The notes beneath the pieces were generated by a model. It saw only the letters and a program-made list of their open reading frames with translations. It had not been told where the DNA came from and made no database searches. Source: Euphorbia lathyris (taxonomy: Eukaryota > Streptophyta > Magnoliopsida > Malpighiales > Euphorbiaceae). Taken from it: a DNA stretch of 64,000 nt. The number at the start of each line of letters is the position of its first letter. Position 1 is the stretch's first letter. Where the stretch lies: the NCBI RefSeq assembly GCF_963576675.1, contig NC_088912.1, positions 57,002,395 to 57,066,394 on the forward strand, read 5' to 3'. Positions 1-11,900 of this stretch are shown here, piece by piece. The translations under genes and the position numbers were made by a program.

Positions 1-79
1 TACGGATCACCAGGATTACATGTGTTCTATTGAAAAGGAAATGACAAAGTCTAAGGATCAGACCCGCTGATGCAAATGA

Positions 80-3000
80 CTTATTTAAGCTAGAAATATC
101 GGGGTTTCGGTAACCCCCGGGCAGTTCGAGTTCTAGTTGAGTTGCTGAAAACTCACAAATCGAAGTTGGTAATTCTTATGGAGACACTTGTGGACAATGG
201 TCGTATGGAGGGTCTGAGACGCCAGTTTGGGTTTTCAGACTGCTTTACAGCGAATGCTAGAGGGCATAGTGGTGGCATTGCAATGATATGGAAGGATGAT
301 TTAGGATACGAAGTTAATAGTTTCTCTGACCATCATATTGAACTTGTTGTCAGTGACACGTTAGTGGGAGATTGATGGCTTGTTGGGTTCTATGGTTTTG
401 CAAATAGAAATAAACAACGTGAGGCTTGGGGATTTACTTGGCAGGATTGTGAACTCTTCAACTATTCCTAGCCGTTTCATTAGGGACTTCAATTGCATTT
501 TGAGAATAAATGAGAAAAGAGGGGGTCCTGACTATCCATCTTATTTAATCCACCAATTTATTGAAGTTGTCCGATCTAATGATCTTCACAATGTGTGTAT
601 GAGGGGTATCCCATTTACATAGGATCGAGGGAGAGGTACTGATCATTGGGTTAGCGAACGTTTGGACCGTGCGTTTGGAACCGGGGGTTAGATGTTATGA
701 TTTACCAATTATCGGTTCATAAATTTAACGGCATCTTATTCGGATCAATCCCCACTACTTCTCGAGATTGAGTACTACTTGTCTGTTAGTAGGAAGCACC
801 ATTTTCTGTTCGAATCTACCTAGATAATGAAAGACGGCTTCAATGACAATGTCAAAACCTATTGATAGCCAACCCGTCATGCAGTCTCGATTCGATTGGC
901 TGCATGTAGCTCGATGTTGGCTGGGGATTGAATTTCAAGAGCATATTTACGAAGAAGATCACCAGGTATAAACAATTGATGGAGCAACTACGGGATAAAA
1001 CCGATCCTGATTCAGTGATTTGGTTCTTGGGTTTCAGGGATAGACTAAATATCATGCTGGAACACGAAGCAGTTTACTAGAGGCAGTAGGTGAAAGCTCA
1101 TTGGTTGAGGGAGGGGGATCAAAACATGAATTATTTCCATGCATGTGTCACGACACGAAAAAAGTGAGCCATATTAACATGCTAATCAATGTGGGGGGGG
1201 GGGGGTATCACACAAACCGAAGAATGGAGTAAGTGTGTTGTTGCTCTAGATTATTTCACAAATTTATTCTATGCATCCCTTTTTCCTGATTTTGATGCTG
1301 TTAATATTGTCCCTCGTTTGGTATAGGATGAAATGAACTGCTTGTTAACTGCACCTTTTTCTTTTGAGGAATTTACTACTGCAATCTTCCAAATGCATCC
1401 AGATAAATCCCCTGGCCCTTATGGTTTAAACCTGAGTTTCTTTCCAACATTTTTAGCCACATATTGGTCAGGAGATATTTTTGACATGCTCATTATGGTT
1501 GACACGTAACGAGTTCCATGCTAACCTAAACAACATTGTCATTAATTTAATCCATAAGTGTGAAAATCTGGTTCGAATGACAAAATTTAGACTTATTTCC
1601 TTGTGTAATGTGCTTTATAAACTAGTTGCAAAGGTATTCTAATCGATTGGAATGTGTTCTGCCCGAGGTTATTTTTGAAAGTCAATATGCTTTTGTCCCG
1701 GGTCGTTCATTTAATTAATAGTGTGCAAATTGCTTTTGAGTCTATCTATTGCATGAAGAGGAAGCTGAGGGGTGGGAATGGTGAAGTGGCTTTGAAAGTT
1801 GATATTAGCAAGGGCTATGACAGGGTGGATTGGGGATTTCTAAAATCGCTACTGCACCGAATGGGGTTCACTAATCAATGGGTGGATTGGATGATGTTGT
1901 GTATGAGTACTGTCACCTGTCTTATTTCTAAATCTCAAGTGGATGGTTTGATTACAGGTTGTAAAGTTTGCACTAGGGCACCTATCATTTCTCATTTATT
2001 CTTTGCAGATGATAGTTTCCTGTTTTTCAGTGCCACAAAAGCAGAATGCAGACATATATTAGTAGTGTACTATGGTATAATGAGGCTATGTCGGGACATG
2101 CTGTGAATTTTCATAAATCAGATATCTATTTTAGTGCGAATGTTTGGGAAGAGACACAAGATATGATAAAGAGGCTTATAGGAGTTCATACGCCTCTTTA
2201 TATGGGTACATACTTGTGACTCCCCTCTCTAATAGGCAGATCAAGAAAGGAAATTTTTAGTTTTCTGAAGGACCGTTTGCTGAAACTGTTTAGCAGCTGG
2301 ACTTATAGATTCTTATCGAGTGCGGGTAAGGAAGTCCTCTTAAAATCTGTAGCTCAATCTTTGCCTACGTTTTGCGTGAGCACTTTCTTATTGCCTAAGT
2401 CCATTTTTGATGAACTCTAGAAGATGATGAACTCCTTCTGGTGGGGTTCGAATGAGAATGGTGACAGAAGGATACATTGGTGCAGTTGGGAGAGGTTAAG
2501 TGTAAGGAAGGAGAGAAGAGGCATGAGATTCAGAAATCTGCATGATTTTAATCTTGCGTTATTGGGAAAATGGGATGGAAGCTTATTGAAAACTCAAATG
2601 TGTTGGTTAGCCATTTGTTCAAAGCCAAATATGCACATAGATCTTTCCTATCCTCTAAACTAGGAAATAATCCTAGTTTTATTTGGAGGAGCGTATGGAG
2701 TTCGATTAAAGCTCTAGAGAAAGGAGTAAGATGGAGAATTGGTAGAGGGGAAACAATCTCAATCTAGAAGGACACATGGTTACAGTCCGATTATAGCTAT
2801 TACGTGGATTCAGCATGTACGGATGAAAACTGTTCGGCTGTTGTGGCAGACTTGTTTATCGCGGGGTCGTGACTATAGGATAAGGGAAAGTTGGCAACGT
2901 GGTTCTCCCTAGGGGATGGGGTCGTGATTCGCATGATGGTTGTACCGACGTTAAATAGGGATGACTCAATATTCTGGCACTTCATGGCTAATGGTATGTA

Positions 3001-4003
3001 TTCAGTGAAGTCAAGATATAGGAGACTGGAGACACTATGGAATGAGGTGGTTTTGCACCCGGGGTGGTAGGGAATTTGGCTACTGAAAGTTCCTCCAAAG
3101 GTTTGTATGTTCGTATGGTGGTTGTGTGAAAAATTGCTACTTCTACGGGTTAGGCTAACTCAGAGGAATATACTTACGTCTCTACCGTGCATGGTATGCG
3201 CGACGACATCGAGCACAGGTGGCATCTCTTCTCGAGATACGGGTTTGTTATGTCATGTTGGTGGATTATTGATTTGTCAGCTCCGAGTTGGGATTGGGTT
3301 GAAGATTGAGTCCTAAATATGCTGGAGTTGGAGACATTGGAGGTGGTGAGTAGGCGTGCACTGGTGCTATGGGCCATTTGGACTCATCGGAATGCTAAAT
3401 TATGGCCGAAATCAGTGGAGAGTGCGGAGGTTACTGTCTGACGAGCTGAGAAAATGACTGCTAAGTGGAGGGAGGCTATTTCTGCATCGAATCGACATCA
3501 GACGACTCCAGCAGAATTAGATCATCGTGGATGGCAGCTACCGTCTATAGGGTGGCTCAAATGCAACGTTGACGCTGCTCTGTTTACAGAAACAGACGAA
3601 TGTGGCACGAGAGTTGTGGTGCATGATAGCTCGGGAGGTTTTGTGTGTTCAGTAGGGCATTTCTTCCATTCTATTGGCCGAGGCGATGGCTCTTTCGAAG
3701 GCTATGCATTGGTGTGGTACGTTATCACTTTACAATATTATTTTTGAAATAGATGCAAAGAGTGTTGTGGAGAGGATCCATTCCGTACGAGTTGATTGAT
3801 CAAAGCTAGAAGGAGTGATTGAGGATATTCGCACATTATTAGCTAAACGCCCGGATTTTTCAGTGGCTTTTGTCCCTAGATTAGCGAATGGTGCGGCTCA
3901 TTCTATAACCTGTCATGCACGTTGCTATGCTAATTTTTTCAGTGATTCTTGTATTCCTAGTTATTTACATTATGCTTTTTGCACCGACTCTACGTTTAAT
4001 TAA
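80..4003 (+). mobile_element. Decayed L1-type LINE (LINE-A)
   Basis: Non-LTR retrotransposon remnant. Conceptual pieces in order are: apurinic endonuclease (about 100-800, with NARGHSGGIAMIWKDD and DFNCILRINEKRGG), reverse transcriptase (about 1350-2400), a reverse-transcriptase-associated zinc-binding region (about 2424-3300) and RNase H (3454-3990, with WLKCNVDAALF). Many stops and frameshifts break every domain, and a run of G near 1193-1205 interrupts the frame after the endonuclease. No clear poly-A tail is seen; the sequence becomes AT-rich after 4003. The endonuclease start near 80 also contains indels, so the true 5' end (ORF1) is absent or outside the window. Domain order and motifs are seen; assignment to the plant L1 clade is family knowledge. 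Confidence 0.9.
1654..2106 (+). pseudogene. Reverse transcriptase fragment of LINE-A
   Basis: Longest open piece (150 codons) of the LINE-A reverse transcriptase. It contains the palm motif KVDISKGYDRVDW (usually DISKAYDRV) and the catalytic FADD box in LFFADDSFLFF. Upstream, about 1380-1430, lies the SPGPDG-like box as 'DKSPGPYGL'. The segment between the palm motif and FADD lacks the usual RQGDPLSP box, so there is an internal deletion as well as frameshifts. It cannot make an active enzyme. Confidence 0.85.
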
Positions 4004-4194
4004 TTGGAAAAAATGCTTTTCAAAAAAGCAGATATTCCCCACTTTTGTAAAAAGCTACTTTTCAACTGTCAAATGTAAATAGGAAGTGTCTAACCAAACA
4101 CCTAAAACTCTACATTTGAAAGTGAAAAGGCAAACTGGAAGTAAAAAGTAGGTAAACAAACACCCCATTAGTTATGAGAAAAATGCCATAAAAA
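4004..4194. other. AT-rich spacer, no gene seen
   Basis: AT-rich sequence between LINE-A and the MITE. Phrases such as 'accaaacacc' and 'aaacaaacacccc' resemble hAT-type MITE ends, but I could not pair them into a convincing terminal repeat. Confidence 0.4.
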
Positions 4195-4573
4195 AGGGTA
4201 AATAATTTATTAGTCATTTCCTTTTTACCTAACACACTGTTTAGTCCTTCTATTTTTAAAAACACATTGTAAGATCCCTATCATTTGTTATTATTAACCC
4301 TTTGGTTTTTTTATCTATTTTTTTTAGATATTTAACCGTTACATTTGGCATAAAAAGATATACAGAAAATAACAGAGTAACATGGTAATTTTGTATCATA
4401 TTGTGACTGTCCTGAAACTTAAGATATATTCGGTTAAAAATCTAAAAAAAATAGAAAAAAGGATCAAAGTGTTAATATTGACAAAAGATAGAGACCTTAT
4501 AATGTGTTTTTCAAAATAAGAGACTAAACAGTGGATTACATAAAAATATGAGGACTAATAAATTATTTACCCT
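4195..4573. mobile_element. MITE with perfect 21-bp terminal inverted repeats
   Basis: The first 21 bases (4195-4215) and the last 21 bases (4553-4573) are exact reverse complements, beginning agggtaaataatttatta. The inverted homology extends inward imperfectly (for example actgtttagtcc near 4237 against agactaaacagt near 4531), so the 379-bp element folds back over most of its length. There is no coding capacity. Flanks are A-runs, so a target duplication cannot be judged. It lies about 1.2 kb upstream of the RER1 start codon and 0.4 kb upstream of its likely transcribed leader. Confidence 0.85.
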
Positions 4574-5798
4574 AAAAAAATATCTGAACATTACAGTAAA
4601 AACTCTATATAGGAATACCTCCCAATTGTTATACAAATAGCCCGATCCCAAAAGTATTCCTATATAGAGGTTTTACTTATCCCAAGTAATTAATTACTAT
4701 TAAGAAGGAAAAGATATTCTATTCCTAGATTCTCTACGGGAAAATCTCCTGATTTGTAGTTTCACCTTTCCCATATGACGGACAAATCATTTCCTTACCT
4801 TGTTTTAAACCCAATTCCAGCGCGTCACTGTCTGTACAAATCTACTTCTCTTCATCAAAAACATTTTACGAAAATTCCCATTGTATCCTCCCCCACAGAT
4901 CTGCTTGCATCTCGTCTCCATAACTGAACCTAAACATTTTCTTCCCCCCTTCTCTTCTCTCTCTATTATTCTTCACACTTCTCAACTTCAAAGTACCAAG
5001 TCAAATTAAGGTCAGCTTCTTCAATTTTCTATCTTGTGCTACTCAAACTCCCTTCCTTTTATTCTTGTTATCACTTTATAATCTGACTTTGGTTTTATTG
5101 TCGATCGCTCTTTGATTTTGTCCTTGCCATCTTATCTTTATCCGTGCATCCATTTCTTTTGCCTTTCCTTTTCAATTTCAACCTTTCTATCAGTTTGGTA
5201 TTATATGGTTTCTTCCTCCCAGATCTGCTTCTGGATCTCCTATATATTTGAATCCTAGTTATTTTTATTGATTTTCAATCGTCTTCTTTTGGTTTTAATT
5301 GATGAAATATTCCTGCTTAAGGAGCAGCTTGTTCTCTGCATTCTGTTGGTCCTGGAAATTTTGTTGAGGATTTTGGGTATTTATGGCTTTGAATTTTATT
5401 TCAGCTTCAGTTTTTTTTTTTTAATGGCTAGGATACCATTATTGTTTCCCCATTTGCAGAAACTGAGTTAGTTGTGCTTGTATTTTGTCTAGAACTTTTC
5501 TTGCATTGGTAAAATTTCTTTACTTGCTCCTTAATGTGATTTAAAACTCACGCATTGTATGTCATGGTTATGAAGCTTCAATTGAATGCATTTCAATGCA
5601 TGCAAGCTTTTGTGGTTAATAATGTTAGCATGAGCATGATTTGAGTATATATGCTTCATTCTGAATAACGCTTTTTCTTTTAAAAAAAAATCATTGGTTT
5701 AATTGAATTCTGTGTATGAGAGCTTGTCGTATAGTTAGCGTTGTCTTCTATTGATTTTTTTATCCACAAAATATGCAGGACTGTGAAGAGCTTATTTC
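4574..5798 (+). promoter_or_regulatory. RER1 upstream region, 5' UTR and leader intron
   Basis: Promoter and leader of RER1. About 4900-5010 is pyrimidine-rich (repeated tct/ctt), typical of a plant 5' UTR. A leader intron is inferred: donor after 'caaattaag' at 5010/5011 and acceptor 'atatgcag' ending at 5778, leaving 20 bases of leader before the ATG at 5799. The intron is T-rich, as plant introns are. Splice positions are inference from consensus; a cDNA would decide them. No confident TATA box is called. Confidence 0.55.
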
Positions 5799-8700
5799 AT
5801 GGAGGGAGTTGGGGGTGGGGGTGCCTCAGCGGGATCACCTGTTGGCCAAATGGGACATAATGCTTGGAGGATGTATCAGTATTATCTGGATAAGAGCACA
5901 CCACATACAATCTATAGGTGGATTGGGACTCTTGCCATATTCGCTATTTACAGCTTGCGTGTCTACTCTATTCAGGGGTTTTACATTGTTTCATATGGGC
6001 TTGGAATATATCTGTTGAATTTGCTTATTGGGTTTTTGTCACCTCTAGTTGATCCTGAGATTGACCCTTCGGATGGGCCTCTATTGCCGACTAAGGGTTC
6101 TGATGAGTTCAAACCATTCATCCGCCGCCTTCCTGAGTTTAAGTTCTGGTAAGAAAAGATTTTTGTTATTAGATTGATAAGTCATGGTGTTTCCTTTCAG
6201 TAAGTCAAACCATCTTATAATAGCTGGTTCGTGTCTTTTTGATTTTTTGGTAACTATTTTTTTGGTTCCTTGGCATTTAAAGAGCTTTGTAATTGAACTT
6301 TTTTCTTAATTTATTTTGATATTTCCTTTGCATTGCATTGTCAAAATATTTGGAGTGTAAGTTTAGCGGCGATAGGAGTAGGGAGGTGGGGACAATCAAT
6401 CTGGATGAGAGAGTTGTCCAGGCCATCGGATTGCTTCCGGATGGAGAAGTAGATGGAGATGTTGCTTAAAAAGGATTAAATCTGGTTGGATGAAGTGGAA
6501 GAGTGCTACGAGTCTCCTTTGTGACCCCGTCATGCCTAATAGATTGAAGGGAAAATTCTACCGCACGGCAATTAGACCAGCATTGTTATATGGTACAGAG
6601 TGTTGGACACTTTCACATTCATAAGATGCCGGTGGCAGAGATGTGGATGATGCGTATGTTGAGATGGATGTGTGGTCATACGAGAAAGAATCGGGTGAGT
6701 AATGAAATAATTAGGACAAAAGTAGGGGTTACATCTATTGAGAATAAAACGAGAGAAAACCGACTAAGGTGATTTGGCCATGTAAGACGAAGAGCGCTTG
6801 ATGCGCCGGATAGGACGACTGAAGAGTGGCAAATGATGTAATGGTGAGGGGTAGGGGAAGACCTAAGCAAACTTGGAAGAGGGTGATCGAGAGTGATATG
6901 AGTTTATTGGGGATTGAGGAACATATGGTAGTGGATAGGAGGGAGTGGAGGGAGAGAATTTATGTCGCGGACACGACTTGATTTCACGGTTTTATATGAT
7001 GATTCATGTTAGCCGACCCCGAGTCATTCCGGAACTAAGGCTTTGTTGTTGTTGTAGGAACTTGGATGTACAAGCAATATGTATATTTAGAAAGCATATT
7101 AATGACATTGGATTTTGATGTAAATTGGAGCATATCTTTTACATTAAATGTCATACTATGCAGCCTTGACTTGTTTTGTTTGTTGTTGACGTTTCCACCA
7201 ATCTATGGTAACTTTTCAAAAAATCTTTGAAGGTGGTGAAATGTTGTTTCTTTGTCATTTCTATTTCTTGGGAACTGACTTAAGTTTTGAATTTCACTGC
7301 TTTGCTATTTCCTCTTAAATTGATAATCAAAACGAATGATTTTTTTTTATCTTATGGATGAATGCTGGTACAAGTGATTCTTTCTTGGCTGCCACTGTGT
7401 AAAAGGTGTTTTAGGAGCTTTAGTTCACTTATCTACATAATTGGCAATTTTAATTACAAAATCGAAATGAATATTTGTCAACAATATTTGTCAACAACAT
7501 TTTCTCTGCTTTTTAAGTTCATATTAAGGGTGTATATCATCAAGTGAAAGATTAGACAAATTCTTTGATGTGGTCCACCTTAAATATGTAAAACTTATTA
7601 TCAGGAATTCCTTTGAAATATATTTGTTCGAGGCCTTCGAACCTACTTGGATAGGGGTATGGAGGATCAAGAAGGCAAAGCTTTTTTGTCTGGTGGGTGA
7701 ATGATAGAGATCCTGAGAATGGGCTGGAGATGAAATGTTACAGACTATAAGCCTTGTTTGATAAACCACTTAATGACTTAAATTACAATATTAAACACTT
7801 ATTTAATTTAAGTGCGTTTGATAACAATTATTTCTCCACCACTTAAATTAATAAATTAAATTAAAAAGCACTTATTTTAGTAAGTCAAAATATTTAACTT
7901 AAGTTCTACCAAAAAAAAAAAAATATTTAACTTAACATTTTAAGTTAAACATTATCAACTAATATCTTTATAATAATTATATCACTTAATATTTTCAGCA
8001 CTTATAATATTCAGCACTTAAAATTCAGTACTTATTTTTTCAGCACTTAATTTTCAGTTTTATCAAACAGCACCTAAGACTAACAGGCCACAGGTTTGGA
8101 GAGTGATATTAGGAAAAAGAAGTCTGGATAGTAACAGTTTTAGTCTTTTAGTCTCTAGTATGAGCTGTAGGAGTGAGGTGGTTAAGTAATATATATAGTA
8201 CGTTTTGTTATGGGGTATGCAGAGAGAAAATTTTGGTAATTTTGTGCTGCTTTTGGAAGGGGGTCTGCTCCTTAGAGTAGAGAGGGTATATTACATTCCT
8301 GTGGGGGGTGAGATTCTTCTCTATCCATCTTTCCTTTCTTGTTGCGATGGTTCCAATGCTTAAGATAACTAAAACCTCATACTTTCTACATTTTGTGTGT
8401 TTGCTGTTCGTTTTTAGTTCTGATCCCTATCAGTGAATTCAATTTATTTGGTTTGAGGTTGATCAGACCCATTTATCCCAATCAAGGTTTACTGCTTGAT
8501 TTCGAGATCTAGCTTAAGTGATTAGAGTCTCTTCCCATTCAAGCAAGCTTAATTTGTTATAAAGGAAGGATTTAAATAACCTTGTTCTTGAGGAAAGTTT
8601 TTGAGGGAATAAAGTTTTATAAGGTTTGACGGGGTTAAATCTCCTTAAATTTTGTTCAGAATTTTTATATTTCAAATTGGAATGTTATGAAAGGTCACAA

Positions 8701-11251
8701 ATTATTACTTTACAAAATTAACCTTATATAACCAATATTATTCTTATATTTCATTTTAGAGAAACCTTCATTTGAATAACTTGTTTATAAAGGGTGATTT
8801 TAGTAATATATACATTATTCTCACCTTCTTCTAAGTGGTTCAAAGTAAACAAACAAGATAAGGTTATTAAACTTTATAATCCCATACTTCTCTTCCAAAC
8901 ATGGCAAGGTTTTGCTTTCACTCTAGAATAAACCTTGGTTTAGGAAGCTAGATGATTTTTTTAGACAGTTGCCTGCTTGAATGACAATGAAGGTGACTGT
9001 ATTTAGGTGCATATGGGTTATCAATCCTTACATCCTTTTCTGCAAAAATTTTCGTCTTGGATTCTGAACTTAAGCAGAGATATCTTGTCATGCTTTGGTT
9101 GTTCCTTCAGCTGTTACAACTGGAGCTTTAAACATGTTTTTGTTTTTTTACATGTAAAAAGCAAGAAATTGCACGAGTTTCATGGGGTGTCAACCATTTA
9201 TTATCAGCAATAGGATATTTATTATCTATGAGACTAGTTATGGTGCTAGTGGGATAAGTATTTGTCCAAGCAGTATGCAATACAAAGGTTCCTTCACTTG
9301 CTGTTAGGTTCTGTTATCCTCGAGTTAGTGTTATTGTATCTTTCAATATGAAAGCATGGCTTGATTCATGATAATCTAATTGTTTCATTGACGTTCTGAG
9401 TTCATTTACAGATGAAATTGTTGAGGTGTGAAACAGATTATATGGCTGGCCTCGTTAGGATTTTTGTTATATTTTCAGAATTTCAGGGTAACATTAATTT
9501 AATTGCAACAGCTTTGTCTGGGTCTGTGCAAATTGATTATAAGTTACAAAAGGGAGAAGTAAACTATGTACTAACATATTTGCCAAGTCAATCCTAAATG
9601 AAGACCGAACTCAAAGTATTGATACATTGTAATACGATCCTATTCCTATACATGTGTTGAAGTGATACTTTCTAATTTGGGGGTTAAATTTAGCCTATGT
9701 TTGGTAATAGGGAAGAGATGAAAGAAGAGATGGAAATTTTTTCTTCCTTTGTTTTGTAAGAGTGAAAAGGAATGGAAGGATGGTTGGAGTTCCATCCTTT
9801 CTTTCTTTTCTACATTTCGTCTTCCTCCCAAAATGGGAGGATTGCACCATGTAATGACTATAAAAACCTTTTTTCCTGGATTACTCTTTTCTATTCATAT
9901 GTGAAAAACATATTGATATTAAAGTAAAAGGTAGTTATTTCCATCCTTTTCTACATCTTCATACCAAACAACTTGAGGAAAATTATTAATCCATTCCTTC
10001 CGTCATCTCTATCTAGTTTCATCCATCATTCTAACCCAAACATACCATTAATGGTGATTCGATGTGCCTCTTGGCTTATATCACCAACTGTTTCGGGCAT
10101 TCTGCTAGATTGTTTAATCAGCTTTGCTCAACTTTGTTCAACAGTAGTAATACATTGGTTGACAGGGTAAATTGGGTGTCGATTTACAGTTCTGAACCAA
10201 GGAAAATCCTTCACTTGGACTTCTCATCTTGGGAAGTTTGACCCTGCTTCTCATTGTGCTGTGCAATTCTTTGAGGAGCACGAGTTTGTAAGTTGTCCAT
10301 ATTCTTGTTGGGAGTTTAAGCATATAAAACCACATCGTCCTGGCATGTGCTCGGGCAGTTAGTTTTTGGTTCCTTTTTATCCTCTTTATGCACATTAATG
10401 TAATAACTTTGTTTTTTCTTTCCAAAGGAATATATCATGGCAGTTTAACAAGATTTTTTCTATAATACTTACTATGGAATATATGTCAAACAAGTCAACA
10501 TCAGATATTGGTATTTTGCCAATTGGCTTGCAGATTTGGTTGGTTTTAAGCAGAACAGAAATGTATTAGTAGTTGGTTCAATTAAGTCAAGATGACTGAC
10601 TACATGAGGCTGATTTTTCTCTTGAAATCCTTGCCATGAAATAATATATTGTTGTTTGTGTTGTTACATTTGCAGGTATTCCTTCACAAAGGCATTCTGC
10701 ATAGCATTCGTGATGACCTTCTTTTCCATGTTTGACGTTCCTGTCTTTTGGCCTATATTGCTTTGTTACTGGATTGTTCTTTTTGTCCTTACAATGAGGC
10801 GTCAAATTGCACATATGATCAAATACAAGTATATTCCTTTCAATGTTGGAAAGCAGGTGAGTTCAAGTGCCTTTTTGGCCGTCTTGATCTCCTTTCATGG
10901 AACGACTACTTGTGTGGTTTCCCTTATGGTTTACTAACTACTGCTCTACGTATCTGTCCTCCACTGCACCTTCAACTTTGACCTTTTTTGACAAATCAGT
11001 TCAAAACGGAATTGTTGTTTTTTACACATTTATATGTCATCTGAAACTGATTTGTCAAAAATGTAACACATTTAGATGTGTCATCTGAAACTGATTTGTC
11101 AAAAAAGTCAAATGGACGCACGCCAAGTTGCACAAATATTTCACTTTTGAGTGGCAAAAACAGATAACGCTCTTGACTGTTTTCGTCTATGACACAGAAA
11201 TATGGCGGAAAGAAGTCTTCTGCAGGTAGCAGCGGCTTACGCGGGGACTAA
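5799..11251 (+). CDS. RER1: RER1-like Golgi-to-ER retrieval receptor, 3 coding exons
   Basis: Four-span membrane protein that returns escaped ER membrane proteins from the cis-Golgi in COPI vesicles. Coding exons: 5799-6148, 10676-10856 and 11198-11251; all introns are GT-AG, and the spliced frame is continuous at 585 bp (194 residues), the usual size for plant RER1. Seen in the translation: glycine-rich N-terminus, [13 protein letters not shown], hydrophobic spans at about 42-58, 60-80, 121-137 and 139-157, the family block [29 protein letters not shown] at the exon 1/2 junction, and a lysine-rich cytosolic tail ([10 protein letters not shown]) suited to COPI binding. The ATG is the first one after the leader-intron acceptor. 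The exon 1-2 intron is 4.5 kb and full of TE insertions; the exon 2-3 intron holds a small inverted repeat. All exons look intact, so the gene is probably functional. Confidence 0.94.
6355..7057 (+). mobile_element. 5'-truncated RTE-type LINE in RER1 intron 1
   Basis: C-terminal end of an RTE-clade reverse transcriptase. Conceptual translation with frameshifts includes [45 protein letters not shown] and a terminal [18 protein letters not shown] segment. The copy ends in a short (ttg)n tail (about 7041-7055), characteristic of plant RTE elements rather than a poly-A tail. Several frameshifts and stops make it dead. It is in the same orientation as RER1 and wholly intronic. Confidence 0.85.
7751..8072. 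mobile_element. MITE-like element in RER1 intron 1
   Basis: AT-rich block with inverted ends: gccttgtttgataaa at the left and its imperfect complement tttatcaaacagcac at the right (12 of 15 pairs match). The interior is full of short 'cacttaa/ttaagtg' motifs typical of hAT-derived plant MITEs. Flanking 'agacta' occurs on both sides but not as a clean 8-bp duplication, so exact edges are uncertain. Confidence 0.6.
9692..10046. mobile_element. Probable MITE in RER1 intron 1
   Basis: Inverted ends of roughly 28 bp (left starts tatgtttggtaataggg; the right complement starts tatgtttgggttagaat; about 70% match). The purine-rich left arm (agagatgaaagaagagatgg) faces a pyrimidine-rich right arm (tccttccgtcatctctatct). 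No coding capacity. Target duplication not resolved. Confidence 0.5.
10965..11132. repeat. Small foldback element in RER1 intron 2
   Basis: An 18-bp perfect inverted pair, ttttttgacaaatcagtt (about 10984) and aactgatttgtcaaaaaa (about 11088), flanked by weaker complementarity out to tgcacctt/aagttgca. A third direct copy of the ctgatttgtcaaaaa segment sits near 11048. The right arm ends about 65 bases before the exon 3 acceptor, so a folded transcript could lie close to the branch point. Confidence 0.6.
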
Positions 11252-11600
11252 AACCTAACCAGCTTCATAGGGAATGTAGGAAAGGACGAAATCAGGAAAA
11301 AAAAAATTATATATAGACGCAAGGATTGATGACAATTGATTTTTTTTTTAATCTCCTTGATGTTGATGTTATGATGGATTTTTTGTATGCACTTGTATTC
11401 CTTAGCATTGTACCATGGGAGAGTGGCACTGATATTGCAGAAGCAAAATTTTATTGTTTATACAGAACAGATATTAAGAAGATTATGTTTCTGTGAAATT
11501 TGTGTATGTAAACTGCACGGTGTTGCGGTATAGTTAGTTCATAATTCTGTTTCCACTTCCCCGATGATAGAATAGAAGAGCCTTTTGCATTCCACAATTT
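11252..11600 (+). other. RER1 3' UTR (inferred)
   Basis: No reading frame. T-rich, low-complexity sequence after the RER1 stop. The transcript probably ends somewhere before the T-run at 11605, where LINE-B begins. No single poly-A signal stands out. Confidence 0.5.
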
Positions 11601-11604
11601 TATT

Positions 11605-11900
11605 TATTTATTTATTTTTTTTTTTTTGTGTGAGAAGATGGAATATATTAAAGATCAGCAAATAAAGCATTACAAGCAAACGCAGGTGGGATAGAAAGGC
11701 AATCTCCACGATCACACACTAAAGCCACCACTCATGCAAATACATGACCGTTTAACAAACTGAACAGTTTAACATAACAATTAACTATATCCTTAAGTAA
11801 GGATTTACGATCACCAATAACTAGATCAAGGCTAGGATTATAGTTAGACTTGCGTTGCAAGGCATAAACTAAAAGATGAGAGTTTGACTCAATCATGATG
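11605..11900 (-). mobile_element. 5'-truncated LINE, 3' end only (LINE-B)
   Basis: On the minus strand this is the end of an L1-type ORF2. The RNase H C-terminal part reads as IESNSHLLVYALQRKS, NPSLDLVIGDRKSLLKDI and, after a stop, DRGDCLSIPPAFACNALF. This is followed by a 3' poly-A, seen on the plus strand as a T-run at about 11608-11628. It is truncated at about 11900, where the plus-strand LINE-C starts. Broken by stops; not functional. Confidence 0.8.

Noticed and set aside
5268..5471. Hydrophobic 67-residue frame upstream of RER1
   Set aside because: Lies in the T-rich inferred leader intron; Leu/Phe richness comes from T content.
8480..8942. Another MITE in RER1 intron 1 (caaggttt ... 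aaccttgg ends)
   Set aside because: Only short inverted matches and no target duplication; not strong enough to call.
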